NCBI GenBank assembly: GCA_029777755.1
Contig: JAKORQ010000052.1
Location: forward strand, 1 to 13,032
Source of the DNA: Planctomycetota bacterium
Lineage (GTDB): Bacteria > Planctomycetota > Phycisphaerae > Tepidisphaerales > Tepidisphaeraceae
Reading direction: 5' to 3'
Length of the DNA stretch: 13,032 bases
In this document: one piece after another, positions 1 to 6,916 of the stretch
Position numbering within the stretch: the first letter of the stretch is position 1
How the letters are laid out: the number at the start of each line of letters is the position of its first letter
Translations under genes and position numbers: made by a program
Notes under the pieces: generated by a model
What the model was told of the DNA's origin: nothing
Database searches by the model: none
Seen by the model: only the letters and a program-made list of their open reading frames with translations

Positions 1-879
1 ATGGAGCTGGCCAACTCCAACCGCATGGTGACGCGGGCGGCCAGCAGCGCTCAGCGCGTCTTCGAGGTGCTGGATACGCCGCCGGAGATCTACTCCGGCG
101 CGAAGGCGGTCCGGAAGGAAGGCGTGCAGGGACGGATCCAGTTTCGCAATGTCTCCTTCTCATATGAGGGCGCCCAGCCGGCGTTGCGCGAGGTGACACT
201 GGAGATTTCGCCTGGGGAGATGATCGGGCTGTGCGGACCATCAGGCGCCGGCAAGACTACGATGGTGAACCTGGTCTGCCGCTTTTACGATCCGACCGAT
301 GGGCAGATCCTGCTGGATGGCATCGACCTGCGCGATTACGACGTGAAGTGGCTGCGGCGACAGGTGGGCGTGGTGCTGCAGGAGCCGTACCTGTTCCACG
401 GCACAGTGGCCGACAATATCCGCTACGGCAATCCCGACGCTTCGCTGGAGGATGTCATCCGGGCAGCCAAGGCGGCCAATGCGCATGACTTCATCGTCTC
501 CTTCCCGGATGGCTACGACACCATCGTCGGCGAGCGCGGGCAGTCACTGTCCGGCGGCGAGCGCCAGCGCATCAGCATCGCGAGAGCCATCCTGCATGAT
601 CCCAAGATCCTCATCCTCGATGAGGCTACCAGCTCGGTCGATACGGAGACCGAAAAGCAGATCCAGGAAGCGCTGGATCGCCTGGTGGAAGGCAGGACGA
701 CGATCGCCATTGCCCATCGCTTAAGCACGCTGCAGGCGGCCGACCGCCTGGTGGTGCTGGAGAAGGGCAAAGTGGTGGAGATCGGCACGCACGATGAGCT
801 GGTCAACAAGGAGAACGGCGTCTATGCCAAGCTCCACAGAACGCAGGTGGAGATGAATATGCAGGTGGGGATAAGGTAA
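1..879 (+). CDS. ABC transporter, fused permease/ATP-binding protein, C-terminal part (5' end outside window)
   Basis: Nucleotide-binding half of an ABC exporter-type protein, which couples ATP hydrolysis to transport across the inner membrane. Numbering from window base 1: Walker A GPSGAGKTT at 79-87, Q-loop Q127, signature LSGGERQ at 183-189, Walker B ending in D207-E208, and H-loop H239. All catalytic positions are intact, so the ATPase should be active. The first 30 residues (RAASSAQRVFEVLDTPPE) are the usual cytoplasmic link between the last membrane helix of a fused transmembrane domain and the ATPase domain. The ATG at base 1 is therefore probably an internal methionine, with the six-helix permease part lying upstream of the window. 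The family includes MsbA-like lipid flippases and multidrug or peptide exporters. The substrate cannot be told from this half. The stop is TAA at 877-879. Confidence 0.93.
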   Translation: MELANSNRMVTRAASSAQRVFEVLDTPPEIYSGAKAVRKEGVQGRIQFRNVSFSYEGAQPALREVTLEISPGEMIGLCGPSGAGKTTMVNLVCRFYDPTDGQILLDGIDLRDYDVKWLRRQVGVVLQEPYLFHGTVADNIRYGNPDASLEDVIRAAKAANAHDFIVSFPDGYDTIVGERGQSLSGGERQRISIARAILHDPKILILDEATSSVDTETEKQIQEALDRLVEGRTTIAIAHRLSTLQAADRLVVLEKGKVVEIGTHDELVNKENGVYAKLHRTQVEMNMQVGIR

Positions 880-1044
880 AGGGGATTTTCGATTGGCGAT
901 TGAGGCGCGGGAGGTAAGGCGATCCTCGACTGGATGAACTGAATTGACGCCCATCTGAACCATGAAGCGAGTATGTATCCGAGCAAGCGTTGGCCTCTCG
1001 ATGTCGGTCAACGTGCATCAGGCTACTTTCGCCGATCCGAACTC

Positions 1045-1059
1045 CCGCCGTTCCGGCGG
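1045..1059 (-). terminator. Small GC hairpin downstream of the hydrolase gene
   Basis: CCGCCG-TTC-CGGCGG forms a 6-bp stem with a 3-nt loop, 15 bases beyond the stop codon of the minus-strand hydrolase. It sits between two convergently ending genes (stops at 879 and 1074). No T-run follows on either strand, so intrinsic termination is only a guess. The rest of the 880-1073 gap holds no gene. Just after the ABC gene there is a short GATT-TTC-GATT-GGC-GATT word repeat (884-902). Confidence 0.25.
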
Positions 1060-1073
1060 AAGCTCTGCTTCTC

Positions 1074-1973
1074 CTACTTCCAGCCGACGATCGCCGTGAT
1101 CGGGTAGTGATCCGACGGGTAAACGCCGTTGGTGGCAGGGGTGTGCATGATCTGGGCTTCCACTGTCCTTAGCTGGTTGGTGTGCAGGATGTAGTCGATG
1201 CGGGAGCCGTTTTTCTTGCCGGTGTAGGCGTGGTAGGTGAGTTCGTCTTCGCCGCGCGTGGGGTTGAGCTGGCGGTAGGTGTCGATGAAGCCTCCCAGCG
1301 GGCTGGTGAGAGCTGCATAGGAGCTTTCATCCTCATATGCGTTGAAGTCGCCCATGAGGATTACCGGTGCGCCCCTGGCCAGTTCGGGCAACTTCCTTGC
1401 GATCAGCCTGGCTGACTCTTGCCTGGCGATTTTGCCGACGTGGTCCAGGTGGGTGTTGGCGCACAAAAGTTCGCGCCCGGCCTGTTTGTCGCGCAGCAGT
1501 GCCCAGGTGCAGATACGCGGGAGGGAGGAGTCCCAGGATCTGCTGCCCGGGACATCCGGCGTTTCCGACAGCCAGAAGGTGCCGCTGTCGATCAGCTCAA
1601 AACGGTCAGGACGAAACAGCAGGGCCGACCATTCGCCTTTTCTTTTCCCGTCATCACGGGCCACGCCCACGATCTGCATTTCCGGCAGCCCGGCCACCAG
1701 CGCCTCATACTGCGTTTCCACCGCCTCCTGCGTCCCCAGCAGGTCGGGTTTCCAGTCGCGGATGGTTTTAAGGCAAAGTTCCCTGCGGTTCGCCCAGTTG
1801 TTGATGCCATCGTTGGCCGGGGCGCAGCGCACGTTGAAGGACATGACACGAAGATCCGTCTGGGCAGAAGCTGTGTCGCTCATCATGGGGAAAATGGTCA
1901 ATAGCACGATTATTAAAGCGGCCACTTGAGGCCGACATGATAGCCGGGAGCACCGGAATTGCAGCAGGCTCAT
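1074..1973 (-). CDS. Exported endonuclease/exonuclease/phosphatase (EEP) family hydrolase
   Basis: A 299-residue metal-dependent phosphoesterase of the EEP fold (exonuclease III, DNase I and inositol-phosphatase superfamily). Visible family motifs: N47 in MSFNVRC, E83 in GTQEA, NTHLDH at 173-178, GDFNA with D209 and N211, SRID with D260, and the catalytic SDH at 287-289. Nothing essential is missing. Residues 1-38 look like a signal peptide: an Arg-rich start, a hydrophobic stretch around 18-29 and an ASA-Q cleavage site. It therefore probably acts outside the cytoplasm, on extracellular nucleic acid or phosphate esters; the substrate is not predictable. The start at 1973 was chosen because it yields this signal peptide. 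No Shine-Dalgarno is evident. The open frame runs on upstream to 3149, but that part is only antisense to the dehydratase gene. Stop codon CTA (complement) at 1074-1076. Confidence 0.88.
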   Translation of the reverse strand: MSLLQFRCSRLSCRPQVAALIIVLLTIFPMMSDTASAQTDLRVMSFNVRCAPANDGINNWANRRELCLKTIRDWKPDLLGTQEAVETQYEALVAGLPEMQIVGVARDDGKRKGEWSALLFRPDRFELIDSGTFWLSETPDVPGSRSWDSSLPRICTWALLRDKQAGRELLCANTHLDHVGKIARQESARLIARKLPELARGAPVILMGDFNAYEDESSYAALTSPLGGFIDTYRQLNPTRGEDELTYHAYTGKKNGSRIDYILHTNQLRTVEAQIMHTPATNGVYPSDHYPITAIVGWK

Positions 1974-1994
1974 CGGATGGCACAATATCACGCC

Positions 1995-3113
1995 ATGAAG
2001 ATAACGCGACTGGAGACGTTTCATGTCCGCCCGAGGTGGCTTTTCCTGAAAATCCATACCGACAAGGACATTGTCGGGTGGGGCGAGCCGGTGCTCGAGG
2101 GCAAGGCCAAGACGGTGGAGATGTGCGTCCACGAGCTTGGCCGGATGATCATCGGCCAGGATCCCCGCCGGATCGAGCATCTGTGGCAGACCATGTTCCG
2201 CGGCAGCTTCTATCGCGGCGGGCCGGTCATCATGAGCGCCATCTCCGGTATCGAGCATGCCCTGTGGGATATCCTGGGCAAGAGCCTGAACGTCCCGGTC
2301 TACCAACTGCTCGGTGGGCATGTGCGTGACAGGATCCGCGTTTACGGGCACCTTGGCACGGAAGGCCCCAACGACTATCGCCCGCGTGCCACCATCCTCT
2401 TTGGCGAGCGGCCATTCTCGGCCTACAAGATCAGCCCGCCGGGGCCTTTCCGCATGGTGGAGAACCCGGCTAAGCTGGCGAAGATCGTCGATACATTCAA
2501 GGAGATGCGCGAGCTGGCCGGCCCAGAGATCGACCTGGCTGTCGATCTGCATGGGCGCGTCGCACCGCCGTTTGCCATCCAGATCTGCCGGGCGTTGGAG
2601 CCGTATGGCCCGATGTTTGTCGAGGAGCCGGTGCTTCCTGGCGACCTGCTGGCGCTGAAGCGCATTTCCAGTTCCACCACCGTCCCGATCGCCACCGGCG
2701 AACGGCTGGTCACCCGCTGGCAGTTCCAGGAGATCATCGAGCAGGAGGTGGTGTCGATCGTGCAGCCGGATATTTCGCACTGTGGCGGCATATTCGAGCT
2801 GCGCAAGATCGCGGCGATGGCCGAGTCGCGCAACATCGCGGTGGCGCCGCACTGCCCGCTGGGGCCGATCACGCTGGCCGCATCGCTGCAGGTGGACGCA
2901 TGCATCCCCAATTTCCTCTGCCAGGAGCAGGTCACGCTCGGCGAGGACTACCTGAAGACGCCTTTCAAGCTGAAGGACGGCTACATCGAGCTGCCTACCG
3001 GGCCGGGGCTTGGGATTGAGGTGGATGAGGAGAAGGTGAAGGCGGGAGCCCACGCCGGTGAGTGGGACAACCCCACCTACACGCAGGAGGATGGCTCTTA
3101 CGGCGACTGGTAA
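1995..3113 (+). CDS. dgoD: D-galactonate dehydratase-like enolase-superfamily enzyme
   Basis: A 372-residue mandelate racemase/muconate-lactonizing subgroup enzyme, closest in recalled sequence to E. coli DgoD (382 residues), which dehydrates D-galactonate to 2-dehydro-3-deoxygalactonate in the cytoplasm. Magnesium ligands D184, E210 and E236, the D259-H286 dyad, the second catalytic histidine H186 and E311 are all present. Each is offset by one from the E. coli numbering I remember. The stretches GWGEPV, FYRGGP, QPDISHCGG and APHCPLGPI are also DgoD-like. The segment around residues 110-155 (GHLGTEGPNDYRPRATILF and following) differs strongly from E. coli, so the substrate may be another sugar acid. 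Start: ATG 1995 gives the MKIT opening of the family; in-frame ATG 1977 and TTG 1959 are possible. No clear Shine-Dalgarno is seen. No kinase, aldolase or transporter of a galactonate pathway is adjacent. Confidence 0.85.
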   Translation: MKITRLETFHVRPRWLFLKIHTDKDIVGWGEPVLEGKAKTVEMCVHELGRMIIGQDPRRIEHLWQTMFRGSFYRGGPVIMSAISGIEHALWDILGKSLNVPVYQLLGGHVRDRIRVYGHLGTEGPNDYRPRATILFGERPFSAYKISPPGPFRMVENPAKLAKIVDTFKEMRELAGPEIDLAVDLHGRVAPPFAIQICRALEPYGPMFVEEPVLPGDLLALKRISSSTTVPIATGERLVTRWQFQEIIEQEVVSIVQPDISHCGGIFELRKIAAMAESRNIAVAPHCPLGPITLAASLQVDACIPNFLCQEQVTLGEDYLKTPFKLKDGYIELPTGPGLGIEVDEEKVKAGAHAGEWDNPTYTQEDGSYGDW

Positions 3114-3120
3114 TGGCCGG

Positions 3121-3157
3121 CCGGCGCTCGGCGCCGGACGGCTGGGCACGCCAGCCG
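3121..3157 (+). terminator. Tandem GC hairpins after the dehydratase gene
   Basis: Two stems lie 7 bases past the stop codon. The first is CCGGCGC-TCG-GCGCCGG (3121-3137), with 7 bp. The second is CGGCTGG-GCACG-CCAGCCG (3139-3157), also 7 bp. They are well placed to end or stabilise the dehydratase transcript. No T-tract follows, so they would not be canonical intrinsic terminators. Confidence 0.4.
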
Positions 3158-3180
3158 ATGCAGTCGCGATTTGCGATGCC

Positions 3181-3208
3181 TTGCCTAATTGATCCGTGTG
3201 AGTAGTAT
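3181..3208 (+). promoter_or_regulatory. Possible promoter for rpsB-tsf
   Basis: TTGCCT (3181-3186) and TAGTAT (3203-3208) are separated by 16 bases and resemble weak sigma-70 boxes. They lie after the hairpins and about 225 bases before the rpsB start. The match is partial and was made by eye. Confidence 0.22.
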
Positions 3209-3432
3209 TGTCGGTCCGGTTTCGCCAGGGACCGGGAGCCCGTCCATGGGCTCTGTACTCTTGTTATGCAGGTTGCCTGTGCGGCCCAAGGTGGCTTCTA
3301 CGTCAATCCTGCAGGGTTTAAGCCCCAAAGTGACGAGTCCCTCACCTGGCAGGCGACAAGTCGCTCGGGCTGCCGGCTGAGCTGTCCATTTCCGGACCGG
3401 CCGGTGTACGAGATATCTCAGGAGATACTGCA
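3209..3432 (+). promoter_or_regulatory. Long non-coding leader of rpsB with stem-loop
   Basis: The whole 319-base gap between the dehydratase and rpsB contains no credible gene. If transcription starts near 3210-3220, the rpsB mRNA has a leader of about 210-220 bases. It contains a clean hairpin, GAGCCC-GTCCAT-GGGCTC (3236-3253), and smaller GC-rich complementary stretches near 3355-3405. Ribosomal protein operons are commonly autoregulated through leader RNA, and S2 represses its own operon in E. coli. I did not recognise a known S2-leader motif here, so a regulatory role is inference. Confidence 0.35.
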
Positions 3433-4314
3433 ATGGCGATGTCCCAAGCCGAGTTGGTGAAGGCGTTGGTGGATGCTGGTGTACATTTTGGTCACCGGGC
3501 CAGCCGCTGGAACCCGAAGATGGCGCCGTACATCCACGGCAAGCGTAACCAGATTCACATTATCGACGTCCGCGAGACCCTGAAGGGCCTGCTGCGTGCA
3601 AAGAAGCTGGTCCAGCAGGTGGTGGCCAGCGGCCGCGACGTGCTGTTTGTGGGCACCAAGCGCCAGGCCCGCCATGCCATTGAGGATGAGGCCCGCCGCT
3701 GCGGGATGCACTTTGTCTCCGAGCGCTGGCTTGGTGGCACGCTGACCAACTTCCGCACCATCCGCTCCCGCCTGCAGCGCCTCGAGCAGCTTGAGAAGCT
3801 GTTTGAGACCGGCGAGATCGAGAGCTATTCCAAGAAGATGAAGTCCACGCTGCGGCGTGAGATGGACAAGATCAGGACCAACCTCGATGGCATCCGCAAG
3901 ATGGACAAGATGCCCGGGCTGATGTTCCTGGTCGACGTCCGCCGCGAGCACATCGCGGTTAAGGAGGCCCGCAAGATGGGCGTTCCCACCGTGGCTCTGG
4001 TGGACACCGATTGCGATCCGGATCCGATCGACCTGCCGATCCCCGGCAACGACGATGCGATGCGCGCCATTGAGATCATCGTCAGGGAGCTGGCCGACGC
4101 CATCATCGAGGCCAAGCAGATGCGTCCCGAGAAGGAGGATGCCGCTCCTCAGCCGCGTCGTCGCTCCAGCCGCGTGACGGCTCGTGCTGATGGCGGCGAG
4201 AAGGCCGAGGAACTGCCCAAGGTTGAGAACCCCGCGGTAGAGGTTCAGCAGCCGGCAGCCCCCGCTCCGGAAGCCGCTCCCGAGCAGTCGGCCCAGCAGG
4301 CTCCGCAGGCCTGA
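3433..4314 (+). CDS. rpsB: 30S ribosomal protein S2
   Basis: A 293-residue S2, the small-subunit protein that binds at the 30S head-body junction and is needed for S1 attachment in bacteria that have S1. Family hallmarks are all present: LVDAGVHFGHRASRWNPKM near the start, YIHGKRNQIHIID, VLFVGTKRQA, FVSERWLGGTLTNF, and VALVDTDCDPDPIDLPIPGNDDA. The core ends near residue 235. A roughly 55-residue tail rich in Ala, Pro, Glu and Gln, with a basic PRRRSSR patch, extends it well past the 241 residues of E. coli S2. AGGAG at 3420-3424 lies 8 bases before ATG 3433; ATG 3439 is a weaker alternative. It is followed by tsf after 103 bases, the usual bacterial order, so the two are expected to be co-transcribed. 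Confidence 0.98.
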   Translation: MAMSQAELVKALVDAGVHFGHRASRWNPKMAPYIHGKRNQIHIIDVRETLKGLLRAKKLVQQVVASGRDVLFVGTKRQARHAIEDEARRCGMHFVSERWLGGTLTNFRTIRSRLQRLEQLEKLFETGEIESYSKKMKSTLRREMDKIRTNLDGIRKMDKMPGLMFLVDVRREHIAVKEARKMGVPTVALVDTDCDPDPIDLPIPGNDDAMRAIEIIVRELADAIIEAKQMRPEKEDAAPQPRRRSSRVTARADGGEKAEELPKVENPAVEVQQPAAPAPEAAPEQSAQQAPQA

Positions 4315-4335
4315 ACAGACAAGGATGAAAACACC

Positions 4336-4370
4336 GAAGGATGAGGGATGTAGCGCATCCTTCATCCTTC
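4336..4370 (+). other. 15-bp stem-loop between rpsB and tsf
   Basis: Bases 4336-4350 pair with 4356-4370 over 15 bp (one G-U wobble at 4345/4361), around a 5-base TAGCG loop. The stem is made of the repeated word AAGGATGA/TCATCCTT. A third copy of AAGGATGA stands at 4321-4328. A modest T-rich patch (ATCTTTTC, 4378-4385) comes 8 bases after the stem, too far away and too broken for a standard terminator. Position inside the operon suggests partial attenuation, an RNA-processing or stability site, or a small repeat insertion. Confidence 0.6.
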
Positions 4371-4417
4371 AGCATTCATCTTTTCAGCACTCATTTGAAG
4401 ACAAAGGAACAGAGCAA

Positions 4418-5215
4418 ATGGCAGAGATTACAGCGAAACTGGTTAACGAACTGCGAAGCAAGACCGGCCTGGGCATGATGGAGTGCAAGAAGGCCCTGAC
4501 GGAGTGCGGCGGCGATATCGAGAAGGCGATCGAGTTTTTCCGCAAGAAGGGCGTAAAGACCTCCGTGACCGAGCGCGCCGCCAATGAAGGCCGCGTGCTG
4601 GCGGGCGTTTCCGCCGATGGCAAGTCGGGCGTGGTCGTCGAGATCAAGTGCAACACCGACTTCGCCGCCAAGAGCGAGCTGGTGGGCAAGGTTCTTGAGA
4701 TCGGCGTCGCCGAGCTGCTGAAGAACCCCTCGGCCAATCTCTCCGAGAACACCGAGATCAAGGACCTGCTGGTGAATGCCGCCCAGCAGACCGGCGAGAA
4801 CATCCAGCTTGCCCGCACTGCCTCGGTAAAGAGCGAGGGCAAGGTTGGCGTCTACAACCACTACACCGGCAAGGTGGCGGTGGTGGTGGCCCTCAGCGGC
4901 AACCCCAGCGATGAACTGATCAAGGACCTGTGCCTGCACATCACCGCGGCCAAGCCGTTGGCGCTCAGCCGTGAACAGATCCCGGCCGACCTCGTGGCCA
5001 AGGAGAAGGAGATCGCCGTCGAGCAGGCCAAGGCTAGCGGCAAGCCGCAGAACATTGCCGAGAAGATCGCCGAGGGCAAGATGCGCGTCTTCTTCGAGGA
5101 GAAGGCTCTGCTGGACCAGAAGTTCGTGAAGGATGACTCCAAGAGCATCTCCCAGCTCCTGAAGGAGAATGGCTGCACCCTGGAGAACTACATCCGCGTC
5201 GAGGTCGGTCAGTAA
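4418..5215 (+). CDS. tsf: Translation elongation factor Ts
   Basis: A 265-residue EF-Ts, the guanine-nucleotide exchange factor that releases GDP from EF-Tu in the cytoplasm. The N-terminal UBA-like domain (about 1-48) carries KLVNELRSKTGLGMMECKKAL, and the core carries CNTDFAAKSE. D81-F82 correspond to the Asp-Phe pair that E. coli EF-Ts inserts near the EF-Tu nucleotide site (80-81 there). The later AAKPLALSREQIPADLVAKE and GKMRVFFEEKALLDQKFVKD segments are typical of the family. It is a little shorter than E. coli EF-Ts (283). The start at 4418 follows AAAGGAA (4403-4409) by 8 bases. The frame stays open back to 4325, but that extension only translates the intergenic hairpin. It is the second gene of rpsB-tsf, followed by a strong terminator. 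Confidence 0.98.
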   Translation: MAEITAKLVNELRSKTGLGMMECKKALTECGGDIEKAIEFFRKKGVKTSVTERAANEGRVLAGVSADGKSGVVVEIKCNTDFAAKSELVGKVLEIGVAELLKNPSANLSENTEIKDLLVNAAQQTGENIQLARTASVKSEGKVGVYNHYTGKVAVVVALSGNPSDELIKDLCLHITAAKPLALSREQIPADLVAKEKEIAVEQAKASGKPQNIAEKIAEGKMRVFFEEKALLDQKFVKDDSKSISQLLKENGCTLENYIRVEVGQ

Positions 5216-5255
5216 GGACATCAGGAGCCTTCGAGACAGTACTCGTAACCAACTG

Positions 5256-5298
5256 GCGGCCGGTGGTCAGGTTTTGCGACCACCGGCCGCGGTTTTTT
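5256..5298 (+). terminator. Rho-independent terminator of rpsB-tsf
   Basis: A perfect 13-bp stem, GCGGCCGGTGGTC (5256-5268) with GACCACCGGCCGC (5278-5290), has a 9-base loop and is followed by GGTTTTTT. It lies 40 bases after the tsf stop. This is the clearest regulatory element in the window. Confidence 0.93.
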
Positions 5299-5576
5299 GC
5301 GCCGCCCATCATGCGCAAGCAGGTTCGTGCTTTAAGCACAAAGCCGCCAACTTAATCTCACTGGGAATGCGGCATTGAGTTAAGGGCGCGGCTCAGCTCG
5401 GCGACTGCTGAGCTTAATCACGTATTGATCCCGATGGCGGCTTGGGGGTGATGACCTAAACGGCCGGGGCAGATCGAGGCAGGTTTGACTTGAGCGGGAG
5501 TCCCTGGCTCGCGGCGCGTTACCATCGCATTGCCTCTTGGCCGGGGTCGGTATACTGGGGCGACAACGGAGGTTGT
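5299..5576 (+). promoter_or_regulatory. Intergenic region with possible promoter for the GT39-like gene
   Basis: No gene is credible here. A 7-bp hairpin GCTCAGC-TCGGCGACT-GCTGAGC occupies 5391-5413; it has no T-run. Further on, TTGCCT (5530-5535) and TATACT (5551-5556) are spaced by 15 bases, slightly short for sigma-70. A transcript from there would begin near 5563, just before GGAGG (5568-5572). TATACT is a good -10 match; the -35 box is weak. Confidence 0.3.
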
Positions 5577-6797
5577 TTGTCCCGGAAGTGGTTGGTCATC
5601 ATCGCGCTTGTCCTGCTTGCCTTGGCGCTGCGCCTGGGATGGGCGTTGTCGCGCCCGGTGGACGCCGAGGCGCTGGCGGCGTTGCCGGATCAACTCGAAT
5701 ACCTCCAGGCCGGGCGCAATCTGCTTGAGGGCGAGGGATTCTGGTTTGAGGATCCGCGCTTTGGGCAGAAGATCTTCTCTTCGCGCACGGTCGGCTATCC
5801 GCTGCTGGTGGCGATGTGCGGCGGCGATGTTCGCGTCATCCAGGTCGTGCAGTGTTTTCTCGATATCTCCTCTGCGCTGGCGATCTACCTGCTGGCGCGG
5901 CGATGGCTCAGTGAATGGCGATCGCTGATCGCCATGGCGCTGGTGCTGTTCAATCCGCTGATGGTCTACTTCTGTGCGCTGGTACTGAGTGAGACGATGT
6001 ACGTGGCGCTGCTGGCATGGGCGGTCTGCCTGGTTGCGCGCCCGGCCGGGCTGGTGTGGGGGATCCTGCTGGCGGCGGCGGCCGTGCATGTCAGGCCATC
6101 TGGCGCGCCGATGGCGGCGGCGCTGGGGGCGGCGGGAGCAGCGCTCAATTCGCCGGGCGGCAAGCGCATCCTCGCGGCCGGTGCGTACGCGGCGATCGGC
6201 GTGGTAGCCACCATCGTGCTGCTGGTTCCCTGGGCGCTGCGCAACGAGCAGGTCCTGGGTGAGCCCATCTGGCTGACCACCAACGGCGGCATCACCTTCT
6301 ACGACGGCATCCATCCAGGCGCCACCGGCGCCAGCGACCAGCGCTTCGTGCAGCAGATGCCTGAACTTGGACAGATGAGCGAGGTCGAGCGCGACAGGCA
6401 CCTTAACGGGCTGGCTCGCGAGCAGATGTTCGCTGACCCGACGCGAACGCTGCGGCTCGGCATCGCCAAGACATTGCGCACCTGGAGCCCGGTACCGCTG
6501 TCGGAGCAGTTTTCCCGGCCGCTGTATCGTGCGGTGGGACTGCTGTACACGCTGCCGCTGTTCGTCGCGGCACTGGCAGGGATATTGTGCAGCGCAATAC
6601 CGTGGCGCGGCCGACTGCTGTTGCTGGCGCCGGCCATCATCATCACGCTCACCCATGCGCTGTCGGTCGGATCGATGCGCTACCGCCTGCCGGCAGAGCC
6701 GATGCTGGCAGTGCTGGCCGCCGGTGCGTTCACAAAGTGCGTGACGAAGAGCGATGATGAACCTTGCGCATCACGTGATGGGGCAGATACACGTTGA
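5577..6797 (+). CDS. GT39-like integral membrane glycosyltransferase
   Basis: A 406-residue polytopic membrane protein resembling the GT-C (GT39, PMT/ArnT-like) glycosyltransferases, which move a sugar from a lipid-phosphate carrier to protein or lipid at the periplasmic face. A hydrophobic helix spans about 5-23. It is followed by an acidic loop motif, PDQLEYLQAGRNLLEGEGFW (37-56), where the family places its catalytic acidic residue (D38 is a candidate). Several hydrophobic segments follow (about 95-107, 117-155, 157-190, 198-220, 320-341, 346-362, 375-385). The C-terminal RYRLPAEPMLAVLAA (368-382) is a typical family motif. It is short for the family (commonly near 500 residues). Start: TTG 5577 has GGAGG 4 bases upstream and a possible promoter just before it. 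A longer TTG start at 5490 would add 29 residues without recognisable features. Acceptor and donor are unknown. Confidence 0.72.
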   Translation: MSRKWLVIIALVLLALALRLGWALSRPVDAEALAALPDQLEYLQAGRNLLEGEGFWFEDPRFGQKIFSSRTVGYPLLVAMCGGDVRVIQVVQCFLDISSALAIYLLARRWLSEWRSLIAMALVLFNPLMVYFCALVLSETMYVALLAWAVCLVARPAGLVWGILLAAAAVHVRPSGAPMAAALGAAGAALNSPGGKRILAAGAYAAIGVVATIVLLVPWALRNEQVLGEPIWLTTNGGITFYDGIHPGATGASDQRFVQQMPELGQMSEVERDRHLNGLAREQMFADPTRTLRLGIAKTLRTWSPVPLSEQFSRPLYRAVGLLYTLPLFVAALAGILCSAIPWRGRLLLLAPAIIITLTHALSVGSMRYRLPAEPMLAVLAAGAFTKCVTKSDDEPCASRDGADTR

Positions 6798-6916
6798 TGT
6801 CTGGTTGTGCCGGCCGGCGTTCTCGCGCGTGGTTGATTTAGGTTGGATGCAACGGCGACTCACTGCTAAGCTACCAGTGTCGGGGGGCAGGTCAAAGAGT
6901 TAGAGAAGGATGGATT

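Noticed and set aside
880..1073. Possible small genes or tRNA in the gap after the ABC transporter
   Set aside because: Short frames have no Shine-Dalgarno or recognisable product, and no cloverleaf could be drawn.
1974..3149. Long minus-strand open frame continuing upstream from the hydrolase across the dehydratase gene
   Set aside because: It is exactly antisense to a gene with a full set of conserved catalytic residues. Its product is His/Arg/Leu-rich without motifs, and a signal peptide begins at 1973.
3418..4365. 315-codon minus-strand open frame opposite rpsB
   Set aside because: Complementary-frame shadow of a highly conserved ribosomal gene.
4325..4417. 31-codon upstream extension of tsf
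   Set aside because: It translates the intergenic hairpin. The MAEIT start with AAAGGAA upstream matches the family.
4391..5221. 276-codon minus-strand open frame covering the whole of tsf
   Set aside because: Antisense shadow caused by GC-rich codon use in tsf. Leu/Ala/His-rich without domains, and it would read through the terminator region backwards.
5418..6656. 412-codon minus-strand open frame opposite the GT39-like gene
   Set aside because: Gln/Arg/His-rich product without hydrophobic segments or motifs; the plus-strand frame gives coherent membrane helices and a family motif.
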